From contig NZ_CP146986.1 of the NCBI RefSeq assembly GCF_037126175.1, positions 1,640,501-1,704,500 on the forward strand: DNA of 64,000 nt, in the 5' to 3' direction. Source of the stretch: Pseudomonas sp. RSB 5.4. Lineage in GTDB: Bacteria > Pseudomonadota > Gammaproteobacteria > Pseudomonadales > Pseudomonadaceae. The position numbers and the translations under genes are program-made. The notes beneath the pieces were generated by a model, which saw only the letters and a list, made by a program, of their open reading frames with translations, was not told the DNA's origin and did no database searches. Every line of letters begins with the position of its first letter. Position 1 is the first letter of the stretch. Shown one piece after another: positions 30,186 to 40,400 of this stretch.

Positions 30186-31118
30186 ATGAAACCCGAGATG
30201 ATGTATGAGCTGCGCGTGCTCACCGGTTTGCACCGGGGGGCGGCGCTGCCGTTGAGCGGTGGCGAATGGTGCATCGGTTCGGCCCAGAGCGCCGACCTGG
30301 CGTTGTACGACCCCGGCATCAAGGATCGCCACTGCCTGCTGCGGCTGGTCGACGACACCTGGTCGCTGGCCCGCAAGGACGGCCCGGTCACCGACAGCGA
30401 GGGGCACAAGGTCGATGCCATCGCCACCCTGCAACCGGGCACGCCGTTTGCCCTCAATGGTGTCTGGTTGTCGGTGGTCAGTGCCAACACCGAATGGCCC
30501 GCCGAGGAAGAGCCTGAAGATCAGCCGCAGGCATCGACAGAAACCCCATTGCCGCCCATGAATGCGGAGCGCGACGCTGACATAGCCGCCCCGACTCGCT
30601 CGCGTTCGCTGCTCGGCCCATTGCTGATGCTGGGTGCGCTGTTGCTGTTTCTCGCCACATTGATCTGGGGCATCAACACCCCGGCGCAACCGCCGACGCC
30701 GCTGCCAGTGCCGGGCCGAACCGCGCTCAAGGATGCCGCCGAAGTCCGTCAGGTTCTGCAAGACATGCTCAACGAGCGTGAGTTGCAGAGCCGGATCAGC
30801 CTCGTCGAGCAACCGGGCAAAATCCTGCTCAAAGGCCGTTTCGACGAGGACGATCTGCTGCAATCGACCGAACGCATGCTGCTGCGTTTCGAGCAGCAGT
30901 ATCGCAGCCCGTTGCAGGTGCTCAGCGACCTGCCCGAAGCCACCCCGCTGCTGCCGTTCAGCATTGTCCAGATCAGTCTGGCGCGCTTGCCCAACGTGTT
31001 GACCAGCGATGGCCGGCGCTTGTTTCTCGGCGACGAAGTGGCTGGCGTGCGGCTGGTCGGCATCAGCGAACATCAAGTGGTGTTCGAAGGTGATCGGCGC
31101 ATTGAGGTGAGCTGGTGA
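30186..31118 (+). CDS. hrpQ: HrpQ, FHA-domain basal body protein (SctD)
   Basis: Inner ring protein of 310 residues. The N-terminal cytoplasmic FHA domain (about 8-100) has GSAQSADLALYDPGIKDRHC; one membrane segment (SLLGPLLMLGALLLFLATLI) is near 140-160, and a periplasmic ring-building part follows. It matches YscD/PrgH-type proteins and P. syringae HrpQ in place and length. RBS GGAG stands eight bases before the ATG; its TGA overlaps the hrcN start. Confidence 0.92.
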   Translation: MKPEMMYELRVLTGLHRGAALPLSGGEWCIGSAQSADLALYDPGIKDRHCLLRLVDDTWSLARKDGPVTDSEGHKVDAIATLQPGTPFALNGVWLSVVSANTEWPAEEEPEDQPQASTETPLPPMNAERDADIAAPTRSRSLLGPLLMLGALLLFLATLIWGINTPAQPPTPLPVPGRTALKDAAEVRQVLQDMLNERELQSRISLVEQPGKILLKGRFDEDDLLQSTERMLLRFEQQYRSPLQVLSDLPEATPLLPFSIVQISLARLPNVLTSDGRRLFLGDEVAGVRLVGISEHQVVFEGDRRIEVSW

Positions 31119-32473
31119 TGCAGGATGCCATCGCACAGTTGCAGCAATGGTGCGGGCAACATCGGCAACGGATCGAACACTGCGCACCGGTAGCGATCCA
31201 CGGGCGCATCACCGGGGTCAGCGGCATTTTGCTGCACAGCCGCATGCCCCGGGCGCGGATCGGCGATCTGTGCCAGATCCAGCGTGCCGACGGCAGCGAG
31301 GTGATGGCCGAAATCGTCGGGTTCGACCGTGAACACACGTTGCTGGCGGCCCTCGGCGCGCTGGACGGGATAGCCATTGGCGCGCGAGTCACACCACTGT
31401 TCCAGCCGCACAGTCTGCTGGTCGGCGATCACCTTTTAGGCTGCGTGCTCGACGGCTTTGGCCGCGCGCTCAACGGCGAAGGCCCGCAGGCGTTTGCCGA
31501 GGCCGGGGTGATTGGCGCGCTGCCGGTGATTCGCGATGCCCCCGCCGCCAGCGAGCGCCCGCGAATCGAAGCACCGCTGGCCACCGGGCTGCGCGCCATT
31601 GACGGTCTGCTGACGCTGGGTGAAGGCCAGCGGGTGGGAATATTCGCCGGTGCCGGCTGCGGCAAGACCACCCTGCTCGCCGAACTGGCACGCAATACCC
31701 CGTGTCAGGCCATCGTGTTTGGCTTGATCGGCGAGCGCGGACGCGAGCTGCGTGAGTTTCTCGACCATGAACTGGATGCCGAACTGCGCAGCCGCACCGT
31801 GCTGGTCTGCGCCACCTCCGACCGCAGCAGCATGGAGCGCGCCCGCGCTGCGTTCACCGCCACGGCGATTGCCGAGGGCTTCCGCCAGCAGGGCAAATCG
31901 ACGCTGCTGATCATTGACTCGCTGACCCGCTTTGCCCGTGCCCAGCGCGAGATCGGTCTGGCCAGCGGTGAGCCGGCCGGGCGCGGTGGCTTGCCGCCGT
32001 CGGTCTACAGCCTGTTGCCGCGTCTGGTGGAACGCGCCGGGCGCACCCACGACGGCGTCATCACCGCGCTGTATTCGGTGCTGATCGAACAGGACTCGAT
32101 GAACGATCCGGTCGCCGACGAGGTGCGCTCGCTGCTCGACGGCCACATCGTGCTGTCCCGGCGCCTGGCCGAACGCGGGCATTACCCGGCGGTGGACATT
32201 CTCGCCAGCCTGAGCCGGACAATGAGCAATGTGGTGGGAACCGAACAGCAACACGGGGCCACACAGTTGCGCCGACTGATGGCTGCCTATCAGCAAGTGG
32301 AAATGCTCATCAAGCTCGGCGAGTACCAGCCTGGCAACGACCCGCTGACCGATTGCGCCGTGGACGCTCGCGCCCGCATCGAGGCCTTCCTCCAGCAATC
32401 GCTGCGCGAGCCGGTGACGCTCGATGAAACCCTGGATCACCTTCTGCAGGTAACCGCCCATGCTCCAGTCTGA
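31118..32473 (+). CDS. hrcN: HrcN, type III secretion ATPase (SctN)
   Basis: Hexameric ATPase of 451 residues at the base of the secretion apparatus; it unfolds substrates and strips chaperones. Walker A GAGCGKTT near 178-185, Walker B LLIIDSLTRFARAQRE near 263, and the SctN-type ERAGRTHDGVITALYSVL are present. A GTG immediately upstream (31115) is also in frame; ATG 31118 is chosen and overlaps the hrpQ TGA by one base. Length and motifs are standard. Confidence 0.96.
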   Translation: MQDAIAQLQQWCGQHRQRIEHCAPVAIHGRITGVSGILLHSRMPRARIGDLCQIQRADGSEVMAEIVGFDREHTLLAALGALDGIAIGARVTPLFQPHSLLVGDHLLGCVLDGFGRALNGEGPQAFAEAGVIGALPVIRDAPAASERPRIEAPLATGLRAIDGLLTLGEGQRVGIFAGAGCGKTTLLAELARNTPCQAIVFGLIGERGRELREFLDHELDAELRSRTVLVCATSDRSSMERARAAFTATAIAEGFRQQGKSTLLIIDSLTRFARAQREIGLASGEPAGRGGLPPSVYSLLPRLVERAGRTHDGVITALYSVLIEQDSMNDPVADEVRSLLDGHIVLSRRLAERGHYPAVDILASLSRTMSNVVGTEQQHGATQLRRLMAAYQQVEMLIKLGEYQPGNDPLTDCAVDARARIEAFLQQSLREPVTLDETLDHLLQVTAHAPV

Positions 32474-32912
32474 TTCCGATTACCAGACCCCGGCCAATGC
32501 CGACCTGACACCGACGCTCGATCTACTACTGCCGATCCGCCGCCACCGTTTGACCATGGCCGAACAAGCCTGGCAACGCCAACGCTCGGTGCTCAGCGCC
32601 TTGCACGGCCGGCTCGAACAATTGGCCGGTGAGCTGCGCGAGCTGCGTGACCAACACCAGCAAGGTCGCATTGACCAACGCGACGCCCACGTCAATCGGC
32701 GTCTGCTGCTCACCGAGATGAACCAGTGGCTGGTCGGCGAACAGCAGGCTCTGCGCAAAATCGAGCGGGTCGAGCAAAGCTATCAGGCCTTGCAGGACGA
32801 ACATCGGCAACAGCAGCAATGGACGGAGGACAGCGAGCAGCAATTGCGGCGGCGCCAGCGCGATGTGGAGAAACTCGACTATTTGCGCGACCTCGCACGG
32901 GATGCCTCATGA
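32460..32912 (+). CDS. hrpO: HrpO, central stalk protein (SctO)
   Basis: A 150-residue, almost wholly alpha-helical coiled-coil protein (rich in Gln, Glu, Arg and Leu) of the FliJ/YscO type, which links the HrcN ATPase to the export gate. It overlaps hrcN by 14 bases and ends on the hrpP ATG. Sequence conservation in this family is low; the call rests on position, length and composition. Confidence 0.85.
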   Translation: MLQSDSDYQTPANADLTPTLDLLLPIRRHRLTMAEQAWQRQRSVLSALHGRLEQLAGELRELRDQHQQGRIDQRDAHVNRRLLLTEMNQWLVGEQQALRKIERVEQSYQALQDEHRQQQQWTEDSEQQLRRRQRDVEKLDYLRDLARDAS

Positions 32913-33460
32913 ATCCGCGCCACGCCACGCTCAAACCGCCACCGCGTATGCCCGAAGCCCCGCGCCCACGTCAGGAAACCACGGCCTCGACCTGGCCCGC
33001 CAGAACCGAACGGCGCCAGGATCTGCGCGGTGAAATTCGTGACGAGAGCGAGCATTTCGAACACTTGCTGGACACCCTGGGCAACCTCGACCGAGGCCTG
33101 CTGGCCGACTTTGGCGGTGCCGGTTTTCAGGAGCCGCAGCAGCAGAATTCCGGTTCCTCCGCAGACAGTGCGGCGGCACTGGAGCAGCGCGACATCGATT
33201 GGTGGCAAGCACTGCTGGAACGTCTGGAGCAGCATCTGGATGATCCGCAACCCGGCGTACTCGAAGCGCATCTGGAGCTGCCCAACCTTGGCCCGGTCAA
33301 GGTCAATGTCATCCACCACGGCGCGGCGCTGGAAATCGCCGTGCACATGGCTCCGGATGCGTGGCGCCAAGTCGAACCGCTGCAACAGACCAGCGCGGCG
33401 TGGCTTGCCCGGCAATTGGGACGCGCGGTGCGCCTGCGGCTGCACCGGGAGGGCGTTTGA
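32909..33460 (+). CDS. hrpP: HrpP, substrate-specificity switch/needle-length protein (SctP)
   Basis: A 183-residue protein with a proline-rich, disordered N-terminal third and a C-terminal domain (about 105-183: PGVLEAHLELPNLGPVKVNV to the end) of the type III FliK/HrpP type. It sets pilus length and switches export from pilin to effectors. ATG 32909 overlaps the hrpO TGA; the frame is open further upstream but within hrpO. Confidence 0.85.
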   Translation: MNPRHATLKPPPRMPEAPRPRQETTASTWPARTERRQDLRGEIRDESEHFEHLLDTLGNLDRGLLADFGGAGFQEPQQQNSGSSADSAAALEQRDIDWWQALLERLEQHLDDPQPGVLEAHLELPNLGPVKVNVIHHGAALEIAVHMAPDAWRQVEPLQQTSAAWLARQLGRAVRLRLHREGV

Positions 33461-33461
33461 C

Positions 33462-34493
33462 ATGACCGTGCAAGCGTTGCGCCTGCGCAACCTGTCGTGG
33501 GCCGAAGCCCAGGTGCGCGAGCGTTTGGGCGCGGGCCTGTGCCTGAACCTGACGCAACCGGCGCCCACTACCCTTCATCTACGGCTGGCCCCGGCCGCCT
33601 TCAATAGCGAGCCCGCCACAGCGCTCGAATCAGTTTGCGGCCGGTTCTGGCTGGACAACGCAGAACCACTGCTGAGTGCGATCTCCGCATGCCCGGCGAT
33701 CCTTGCCGACCCACTGACTGCCAGCACGCAATGCTCCTGGTACTGGCCGCTGTACAACCAGTATCTGGCCCCTGAACTGCAGGCGATATGGAGCCCGTTG
33801 CAAACGGTCATTGCACCGCCCGTGCCGGGGCTGGACTGTCTGCTGGAGCTGCGCGGCGCGACGCTGGGCACCCACACCAGCCGTCTGCGAATCAGCGCCG
33901 AGACCTTGCTGCGCTGGCTCGAAAACGCGGCCTGGCAAAGCAATCCCGGCAACGACAACGAGCCGATCTGGCCCGTGCATATCCCGTTGCTGCTGGGACA
34001 TTGCAGCCTGAGTCGCGGCGAATTACTCGACTTGCAACCGGGTGATGTTCTGCTTATCCACCAGGCCCTGTTCAGCGCCGACGGCCAAGGCAGCCTGCAG
34101 ATCGGCGCCTGCCGTCTGCACCTGCGTCAATTGCCGGGCACTGCCCTGCACTTCACCCTCACCGAACTGGAAGACCTGACGATGAATGCCTCTCTGGATC
34201 ACTTCGCCCTCGCCGATCAACCTGTGCCCAGCGAGGTACAGCCCTCAGCGCCGGGTGCAGAATCCACGCGCTTTGACGACCTGCCGCTGGCCCTGACCTT
34301 GCGTGCCGGCAGCCTCCACTTGAGCCTCGGCCAGTTGCGTAATCTGGGGGTCGGCTCGGTGCTGCGATTCAACGGCTGCACCCCGGGGGAAGCCACGTTA
34401 TGCCACGGCGAGCGGGTGCTGGCGCAGGGCGAACTGGTCGACATCGAAGGCCGTCTGGGCTTGCAGATCACCCGGCTGGAGCCGCGCTTGTGA
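33462..34493 (+). CDS. hrcQ: HrcQ, cytoplasmic sorting-platform protein (SctQ), undivided
   Basis: C-ring/sorting-platform protein of 343 residues with the SpoA (surface presentation of antigens) domain at the C-terminus (about 270-343). In P. syringae this protein is split into HrcQa and HrcQb; here both parts are in one frame. An internal in-frame ATG at 34182, with GGAAG eight bases ahead, would give a 103-residue C-terminal product comparable to HrcQb and to the internal products of YscQ/Spa33. The region 150-240 is poorly conserved. It starts two bases after the hrpP stop. Confidence 0.9.
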   Translation: MTVQALRLRNLSWAEAQVRERLGAGLCLNLTQPAPTTLHLRLAPAAFNSEPATALESVCGRFWLDNAEPLLSAISACPAILADPLTASTQCSWYWPLYNQYLAPELQAIWSPLQTVIAPPVPGLDCLLELRGATLGTHTSRLRISAETLLRWLENAAWQSNPGNDNEPIWPVHIPLLLGHCSLSRGELLDLQPGDVLLIHQALFSADGQGSLQIGACRLHLRQLPGTALHFTLTELEDLTMNASLDHFALADQPVPSEVQPSAPGAESTRFDDLPLALTLRAGSLHLSLGQLRNLGVGSVLRFNGCTPGEATLCHGERVLAQGELVDIEGRLGLQITRLEPRL

Positions 34494-35143
34494 ATGTGCA
34501 GGATGTCGACCCGCTGACCCTCGCCCTGTTCCTCGGCGCCCTGTCGCTGGTGCCGCTGCTGATGATGATCTGCACCGCGTTCCTGAAGATTTCCATGGTG
34601 CTGCTGATTACCCGCAACGCTATCGGTGTGCAGCAGGCACCGCCGAACATGGCGCTGTACGGCATCGCGCTGGCGGCGACGCTGTTCATCATGGCGCCGG
34701 TGTTCATCGACATGGGCCAGCGCTTCCGGCAGTTGCCGCAACGCATGGACAACTTCAGCGCCATGCAAAGCGCCGGCACCCAGGTGCTGGAGCCGTTGCG
34801 CCTGTTCATGTCACGCAATGTCGATCCAGACATCCAGACCCATCTGCTGGAAAACACTCAGCGCATGTGGCCGGCGCCGATGGCGGCCAAGGCGAGCCGC
34901 GACGACCTGTTGCTGATTGTCCCGGCGTTCGTGCTCTCGGAGTTGCAGGCCGGGTTCCAGATCGGTTTTCTGATCTACGTGCCCTTCATCGTGATCGACC
35001 TGATCGTCTCCAACATCCTGCTCGCGCTGGGCATGCAAATGGTGGCGCCGATGACCATTTCCCTGCCGTTGAAGATCCTGCTGTTCGTGCTGGTCGATGG
35101 CTGGACACGACTGCTCGATGGCCTTTTCTACAGCTACCTGTGA
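34490..35143 (+). CDS. hrcR: HrcR, export gate membrane protein (SctR)
   Basis: FliP/SctR family, 217 residues, four membrane segments. The GTG at 34490 overlaps the hrcQ TGA (GTGA) and is preferred to the ATG at 34400, which lies within hrcQ. Hallmarks are [35 protein letters not shown] and [20 protein letters not shown] near the C-terminus. Forms the export pore with HrcS and HrcT. Confidence 0.95.
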   Translation: MNVQDVDPLTLALFLGALSLVPLLMMICTAFLKISMVLLITRNAIGVQQAPPNMALYGIALAATLFIMAPVFIDMGQRFRQLPQRMDNFSAMQSAGTQVLEPLRLFMSRNVDPDIQTHLLENTQRMWPAPMAAKASRDDLLLIVPAFVLSELQAGFQIGFLIYVPFIVIDLIVSNILLALGMQMVAPMTISLPLKILLFVLVDGWTRLLDGLFYSYL

Positions 35144-35150
35144 GGGCGCC

Positions 35151-35411
35151 ATGGATACATTGACGCTGTTCAAGCAGGCAATGTTGCTGGTGGTGGTGCT
35201 GTCGGCGCCGCCGTTGATCGTGGCGGTGATCGTCGGCGTGCTGACCTCGTTGCTGCAAGCGGTCATGCAGTTGCAGGACCAGACCCTGCCGTTCGCGATC
35301 AAACTGGTCGCAGTGGGCATCGCTCTGGCGTTGACCGGGCGCTGGATTGGCGTCGAGTTGATGCAATTGGCCAACCTGGCATTCAGCATGATCGCGCAGA
35401 CGAGGGCCTGA
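35151..35411 (+). CDS. hrcS: HrcS, export gate membrane protein (SctS)
   Basis: FliQ/SctS family, 86 residues with two membrane segments, including SAPPLIVAVIVGVLTSLLQA and LQDQTLPFAIKLVAVG. The ATG at 35151 follows hrcR by seven bases with a GAGGG RBS. Together with HrcR and HrcT it forms the core pore. Confidence 0.95.
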   Translation: MDTLTLFKQAMLLVVVLSAPPLIVAVIVGVLTSLLQAVMQLQDQTLPFAIKLVAVGIALALTGRWIGVELMQLANLAFSMIAQTRA

Positions 35412-35412
35412 A

Positions 35413-36213
35413 ATGTTCCAGCCGGCCTTCACTGAAGTCTCCGAATCCATCCTCGCTCTGACGTTAGGCATGGCGCGCCTCTATCCCTGCCTGTTTCTGG
35501 TGCCGGCGTTCGCCTTTCGCGAGATCAAGGGCATGCTGCGCCACGCCATCGTCCTGGCGTTGGCGCTGGTGCCGATGCCAGGCATCCGCGCCAGTCTGGC
35601 CGGTCACGACCTGGGCTGGATCGACCTTGGCGGGCTGGTTTTGAAAGAGAGCCTGATCGGCCTGCTGCTGGGCCTGTTGCTGGCGATGCCGTTCTGGATG
35701 TTTGAGTCCATCGGCTGCCTGTTCGACAACCAGCGCGGTGCGCTGATCGGCGGCCAGATCAACCCGGCATTGGGCGACAACACCTCGGAACTGGGGCACA
35801 TGTTCAAGCAGCTGTTGATTCTGTTGCTGATCCTCGGCGGCGGTTATGCCGCGCTGACGCAGGTGATCTGGGACAGCTACGCGGTGTGGCCGGCCAATCA
35901 CTGGCTGCCAATGCCCGCTGCGGATGGCTGGGATCTTTACCTGAAACTGCTCGCCAGCACCTTTCGCTGCATGGTGCTGTACGCCGCGCCGCTGGTGGGT
36001 TTGTTGTTGCTGATCGAGTTCGGCATGGCGATTCTCAGCCTGTACAGCCCGCAGTTGCAGGTGTCGACGCTGGCGATGCCGGCAAAAAGCCTGGTCGGTC
36101 TGGGCTTTCTGGTGCTCTATCTGCCGATGCTGTGCTGGCTCGGCCAGGGCCAGTTGGCGCAGTTGGGCGACTTCAAACACCTGCTGCCCTTGCTGCTCAA
36201 GGCCACGCCATGA
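35413..36213 (+). CDS. hrcT: HrcT, export gate membrane protein (SctT)
   Basis: FliR/SctT family, 266 residues with about six membrane segments. Recognised by MARLYPCLFLVPAF, FREIKGMLRHAIVLALALVP, CLFDNQRGALIGGQINPALG, and the C-terminal STLAMPAKSLVGLGFLVLYL. It overlaps hrcU by four bases (ATGA). Confidence 0.94.
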   Translation: MFQPAFTEVSESILALTLGMARLYPCLFLVPAFAFREIKGMLRHAIVLALALVPMPGIRASLAGHDLGWIDLGGLVLKESLIGLLLGLLLAMPFWMFESIGCLFDNQRGALIGGQINPALGDNTSELGHMFKQLLILLLILGGGYAALTQVIWDSYAVWPANHWLPMPAADGWDLYLKLLASTFRCMVLYAAPLVGLLLLIEFGMAILSLYSPQLQVSTLAMPAKSLVGLGFLVLYLPMLCWLGQGQLAQLGDFKHLLPLLLKATP

Positions 36214-37301
36214 GCGAAAAAACCGAGCAGCCTACGCCGAAAAAACTCGCCGATGCCCGCAAGAAAGGTCAGGTAGGCCAAAGCCAGGACGTGCCCAAAC
36301 TGCTGATCTTCGGCGCACTGCTCGAGCTGATCCTGGGGCTGGCCGACGGCGGCATCGCCAGGCTCAAGGCGCTGATGAACCTGCCCCTGCAGCAGATCGG
36401 CCGGCCATTCGGCGCCGGCGTCGGCGAGGTGTTGACCAAGGCCGGCTGGGACTTGCTGCTGTTCATGCTGCCAGTGCTGGGGATTGCCGTGGCCATGCGC
36501 CTGATCGGTGGCTGGGTGCAGTTCGGGCCGCTGTTCGCGCCCGAAGCGCTCAAGCTGGATTTCGAGCGGCTCAATCCACTGAATCAGTTCAAGCAGATGT
36601 TCTCTTCGCGCCAGTTGTTCAACCTGCTCAACAGCCTGTGCAAGGCGTTGCTGATCGGTGTGGTGCTGTACCTGGTGTTGCCGCCGGCGCTGGGCGATCT
36701 GATCGGTCTGGCCAGTGCCGACCTGGACACTTACTGGCAAGCCATGATCGCCCTGTTTCGCCGCCTCTCGCGTATCTGCCTGGGTTTGCTGCTGGTGCTG
36801 GCGGTGGTGGACTTCGCCCTGCAGAAGTACTTCTTCATCAAGGGTCAGCGCATGAGTCACGAAGACCTGCGCAAGGAATTCAAGCAAATGGAAGGCGACC
36901 CGCACATGAAGTCGCACCGCAAGTCGCTGGCCCGGGAAATGCTCCAGCAGCCGGCCGGCGCGGCTGCGGCCAAGGCGCCGGTGGAAGAAGCCGACTTGCT
37001 GCTGGTCAACCCGACCCACTATGCCGTGGCGTTGTTCTATCGCCCGCAGCAAACCCCGCTGCCACGCATCATCGGCAAAGGCCACGATGCCGAGGCGCGG
37101 GAGCTGATCGAGCGCGCCCGGGCGGCCGGTGTGCCGGTGATTCGTTACGTGTGGCTGGCGCGCACGCTGTATCGCAGCGAAGTCGGCCAGTTCATCCCGC
37201 GTGAAACCCTGCAAGCGGTGGCTCAGGTCTATCGCCTGCTGCGTGAGCTCGACGATCAGCTGCAGGAGCGGACCATTGAAATGCCCGGCACACCCTACTG
37301 A
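36210..37301 (+). CDS. hrcU: HrcU, autocleaving export switch protein (SctU)
   Basis: FlhB/SctU family, 363 residues. The N-terminus MSEKTEQPTPKKLADARKKG and four membrane segments precede the cytoplasmic autocleavage site NPTH (VNPTHYAVALFYRPQ, about 265-280). Cleavage at N-P switches substrate class. It is the last apparatus gene of the hrpJ operon; 115 bases later the effector block begins. The NPTH site is intact. Confidence 0.95.
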   Translation: MSEKTEQPTPKKLADARKKGQVGQSQDVPKLLIFGALLELILGLADGGIARLKALMNLPLQQIGRPFGAGVGEVLTKAGWDLLLFMLPVLGIAVAMRLIGGWVQFGPLFAPEALKLDFERLNPLNQFKQMFSSRQLFNLLNSLCKALLIGVVLYLVLPPALGDLIGLASADLDTYWQAMIALFRRLSRICLGLLLVLAVVDFALQKYFFIKGQRMSHEDLRKEFKQMEGDPHMKSHRKSLAREMLQQPAGAAAAKAPVEEADLLLVNPTHYAVALFYRPQQTPLPRIIGKGHDAEARELIERARAAGVPVIRYVWLARTLYRSEVGQFIPRETLQAVAQVYRLLRELDDQLQERTIEMPGTPY

Positions 37302-37309
37302 ACCACCAA

Positions 37310-37337
37310 GGAACCAGCTCTCGGCGCCGGCCACTCA
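37310..37337 (+). promoter_or_regulatory. hrp box, HrpL promoter of the AvrE-like effector
   Basis: GGAACC at 37310-37315, 15-base spacer, CCACTCA at 37331-37337: exact consensus, 78 bases before the chosen effector start. Confidence 0.95.
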
Positions 37338-37415
37338 GGGCAAAGGAATTTTTCCTGAACGCCCAAGGCGGACGTAACGACCCCGCCGTGTCAGTCCATG
37401 ACCTGGAGCTCTCCC

Positions 37416-40400
37416 ATGGAGTCATCGATTCAACGGACGGCGTCGCCGACGCTGGCGCCCCTCCCGCAGGCCACCCACAACCCGCTGGGCCTGGAACAAC
37501 AGCCGCAGGCACCGACCCAGCGCAGCAGTCACACCTTGAGAGATCTGGGTCGACGCCTGCTGAACCTGGTCGGCCATGTCAAACAGGACACCCAGGCGAC
37601 GCCTCGCCTGTCGGCCCCCTCCTCCTCGGCCAGCAACGCCAATCCGTCGGCTGCACTGGAAAGCGAACCGCAGGCCTCGTCTTCGAGCGCCGGCAACACC
37701 GGGCAAACGCCGCGACTGAGCCGCAACAACGCCGCGCACTTCAATGGCCAGGAAGAGCGCATTCAGCGCCGCACGCCGGGCGAAGACAAGTCGCCGGAGA
37801 TACATCTGGATGCCAAGGGCCAGCCGCAATTCAGTGATTTCAAACCCGCTGCGGTGGCCGATCTGCTGCACAGCACCTTGACCCGATCCGGGCAGCACTA
37901 TCAGGCCAGCGCCAGTGACCGCAATGGCGAGGACCATCTGCTGCTGGAGCCCCAAGGCCATTTGCTGCACATCAAACAGACGCCGATCGCCGTGACAATG
38001 CTGCGCAGCAGCCAGCCGGCCGGCCCGCAGGAAACCGGCAAAGGTCAGTCACCGACACTGGTCCTGCAAGACCAGCAAGCACGCGTCAACACCGGCAACG
38101 CACTGGACACGATTGGCCGCGCGCATCTCGGCCATCTGACCGGAATCCATCAGGATCGCGACGGTCAGCCCATGCGTCTGCACGAAGAAAAGCTTTACGA
38201 GTTCGATCATGCCAGCCGCACCTGGAGTACGCCGCCGGGCAGCGAAGACATGCAGTTCAGCCATCTGTCGAGTCAGGGCAACGGCAAGTTGTATGGACAG
38301 ATCGGTGATCATCTGGTGGACCTCACCAGCCGCGATGTACCGCACGTTGAAATTCCGCAACTCAAGGCCTTTTCAGTCGGCGCCGATCAGCATGTCGCGA
38401 CCCTGAGTGGCGAGCAGAACCGCACCCTGCACCTGTTCGATCTGGCACAGGAAACCCCGGCCACCGGCGCCGGCAAGACGCTGATCCTCAATGGGGGCCT
38501 GGCCGAAGCCAGGCACATCGGCCTGAGCCCTGAGCGCTTGTTCGTCAGCGACACTGAAGGTCGTCTGTACAGCGTCAAGCGCGCGGATATCGATGCCGAA
38601 TCGTCGACCCTGCAACTGATGCCCGAGGAGCACTTCCACCCCGAAGGTGAACGCCTGGGCGGCAAACATCAGGTCAGCGGTTTGCTCCATGACAATCAGG
38701 GCGGTTTGCAGGTGTTGCTCAGCGATCGCGCCGGGCAGACCCACACCCATGCGCTGGACGAGCCCAATCTGCGCCTCAAGGATGGCTGGAATCTCAGTGA
38801 CGCGCTGGTGCTGGACAACAAGCGCGGCCTGCCCGGCAGTGCCGCGCCAACGCCGGCGCAGACCTTCGACCTTGATCGGCTGGGCCGGGTGGGCCTGAGC
38901 GATCAGCGTGTCCAGCGCTGGGACTCCACCAGTCAGGACTGGAAGGACACCGGCATCAAGGACGTCGAGCAGTTGCAGCGCGGTATCGACAGCAAAGCTT
39001 ATTTGCTGCAGGACGGGCAGCTGAAAAAGCTCGATGTCAGCCCCCATTACAACACCGTCAACGTCGGCGGCAGCCACACCCTGAACCAGCCGCCGCGCTC
39101 AACCAAGGTTGCACTGGGCGAGCCGCTGGCCGGCCTTGAAGAGCGCCATATCACTGCATTCGCGATGCTCAACGACAAGCAGTTTGTCGCCCAGGACAGC
39201 AACCAGCGCCTGACCGCGCATCATCCCGACGGCACCAGCAGCGACCTCAGCCGCCTCGATCTGGAAGGCACCGTGGCCTCGCTGGCACTGGACGAAAATC
39301 ACAACCTGCATGCGCTGACCACCGAAGGCAAACTGTTCACTCTGGCCAAGGATGACTGGCAGGCCAAGCCCGACCAACCGCGCCCTGAGGCCAGCTGGAA
39401 ACCCGTGCCGCTGCCGGCCGGACAACGGCTGCAAAGTATCCGCACCGGCGATGACAATCGCTTGAACGTGACCGTCAGGGACAACCCCGAGCAACCACCC
39501 TTGCAGCTCAAGGGCCAGACCTGGCAACCCGTGACACTGCGCCCGGCCGACCATAACGCCCTCAGCGACTTGTTCACGCGAGTGCGCGGCGGCGAGAAAA
39601 CCGCAAGAATTCCCGGTACCGGCCTCACCGCACGCCTGAATGCCAACTTCATGGGCCGTGGCAACGTGGAAAATTCCAACCGTGCACCCACCCGTGAATT
39701 CATCCGCGCCAACATTTTCAAACCGACGCTGGAAACCCCGCGGGTACTGAAAAATATCGGTAACCACATCCAGCATCACCACCACGGCCGCGAAGGTTTG
39801 CGTCCGCTGTACAAGTCCGAAGGCGAGTTGTTCAAGCGTCTGGAAATTCTCAATCACGATCAGCCCGCCGCGCCGCCGGGGCGCGATCTGAAGTCGCGGA
39901 TCAGTCAGCTCGATCTTGGCCCGCAAGGCGCCGACCTGCTGCAGGATCTCGAATCCCTGCGCGGCGAGCTGGAGGACAACAGCCTGCGGGCCACCCGGCA
40001 TCTGGGCCAGCAGCACGGCAAGTCGAAACTGCTGCAGCAAAAGGAGGGTTTGCTGAACATCCACGGCGAACTGGCGCCGGCATCACGACGCACGCAACTG
40101 AGCATGAAACTGGAAAACCTCGGGCAAAAACTCAATATCGCCAGCTCAGGTCATGACCTGCTCAAGGAGGTGCAAGGCGCACTCAAGCAGGTTGCACCGT
40201 CAGCGGACAATCCCACCGGCGCCCTGCTCAAGACCCTGCAGGACAACGGCATGAAGCTCTCTCATCAGAAGGCCGATATTCCCCTCGGGCAACGCCGTGA
40301 CGCCAGTGACAGCCAAGGACTGACCAAAGCCCGGCTGGCGCTGGACGTGGTGACGCTGAAGGACCTCGGCGACCTGCTGGGCAAGGTGGAAATGCTCCGC

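Noticed and set aside
28308..31187. A 959-codon open frame antisense to hrcV and hrpQ
   Set aside because: The sense strand encodes a full-length FHIPEP family protein and HrpQ; long antisense frames are common in high-GC DNA and this one has no recognisable domain.
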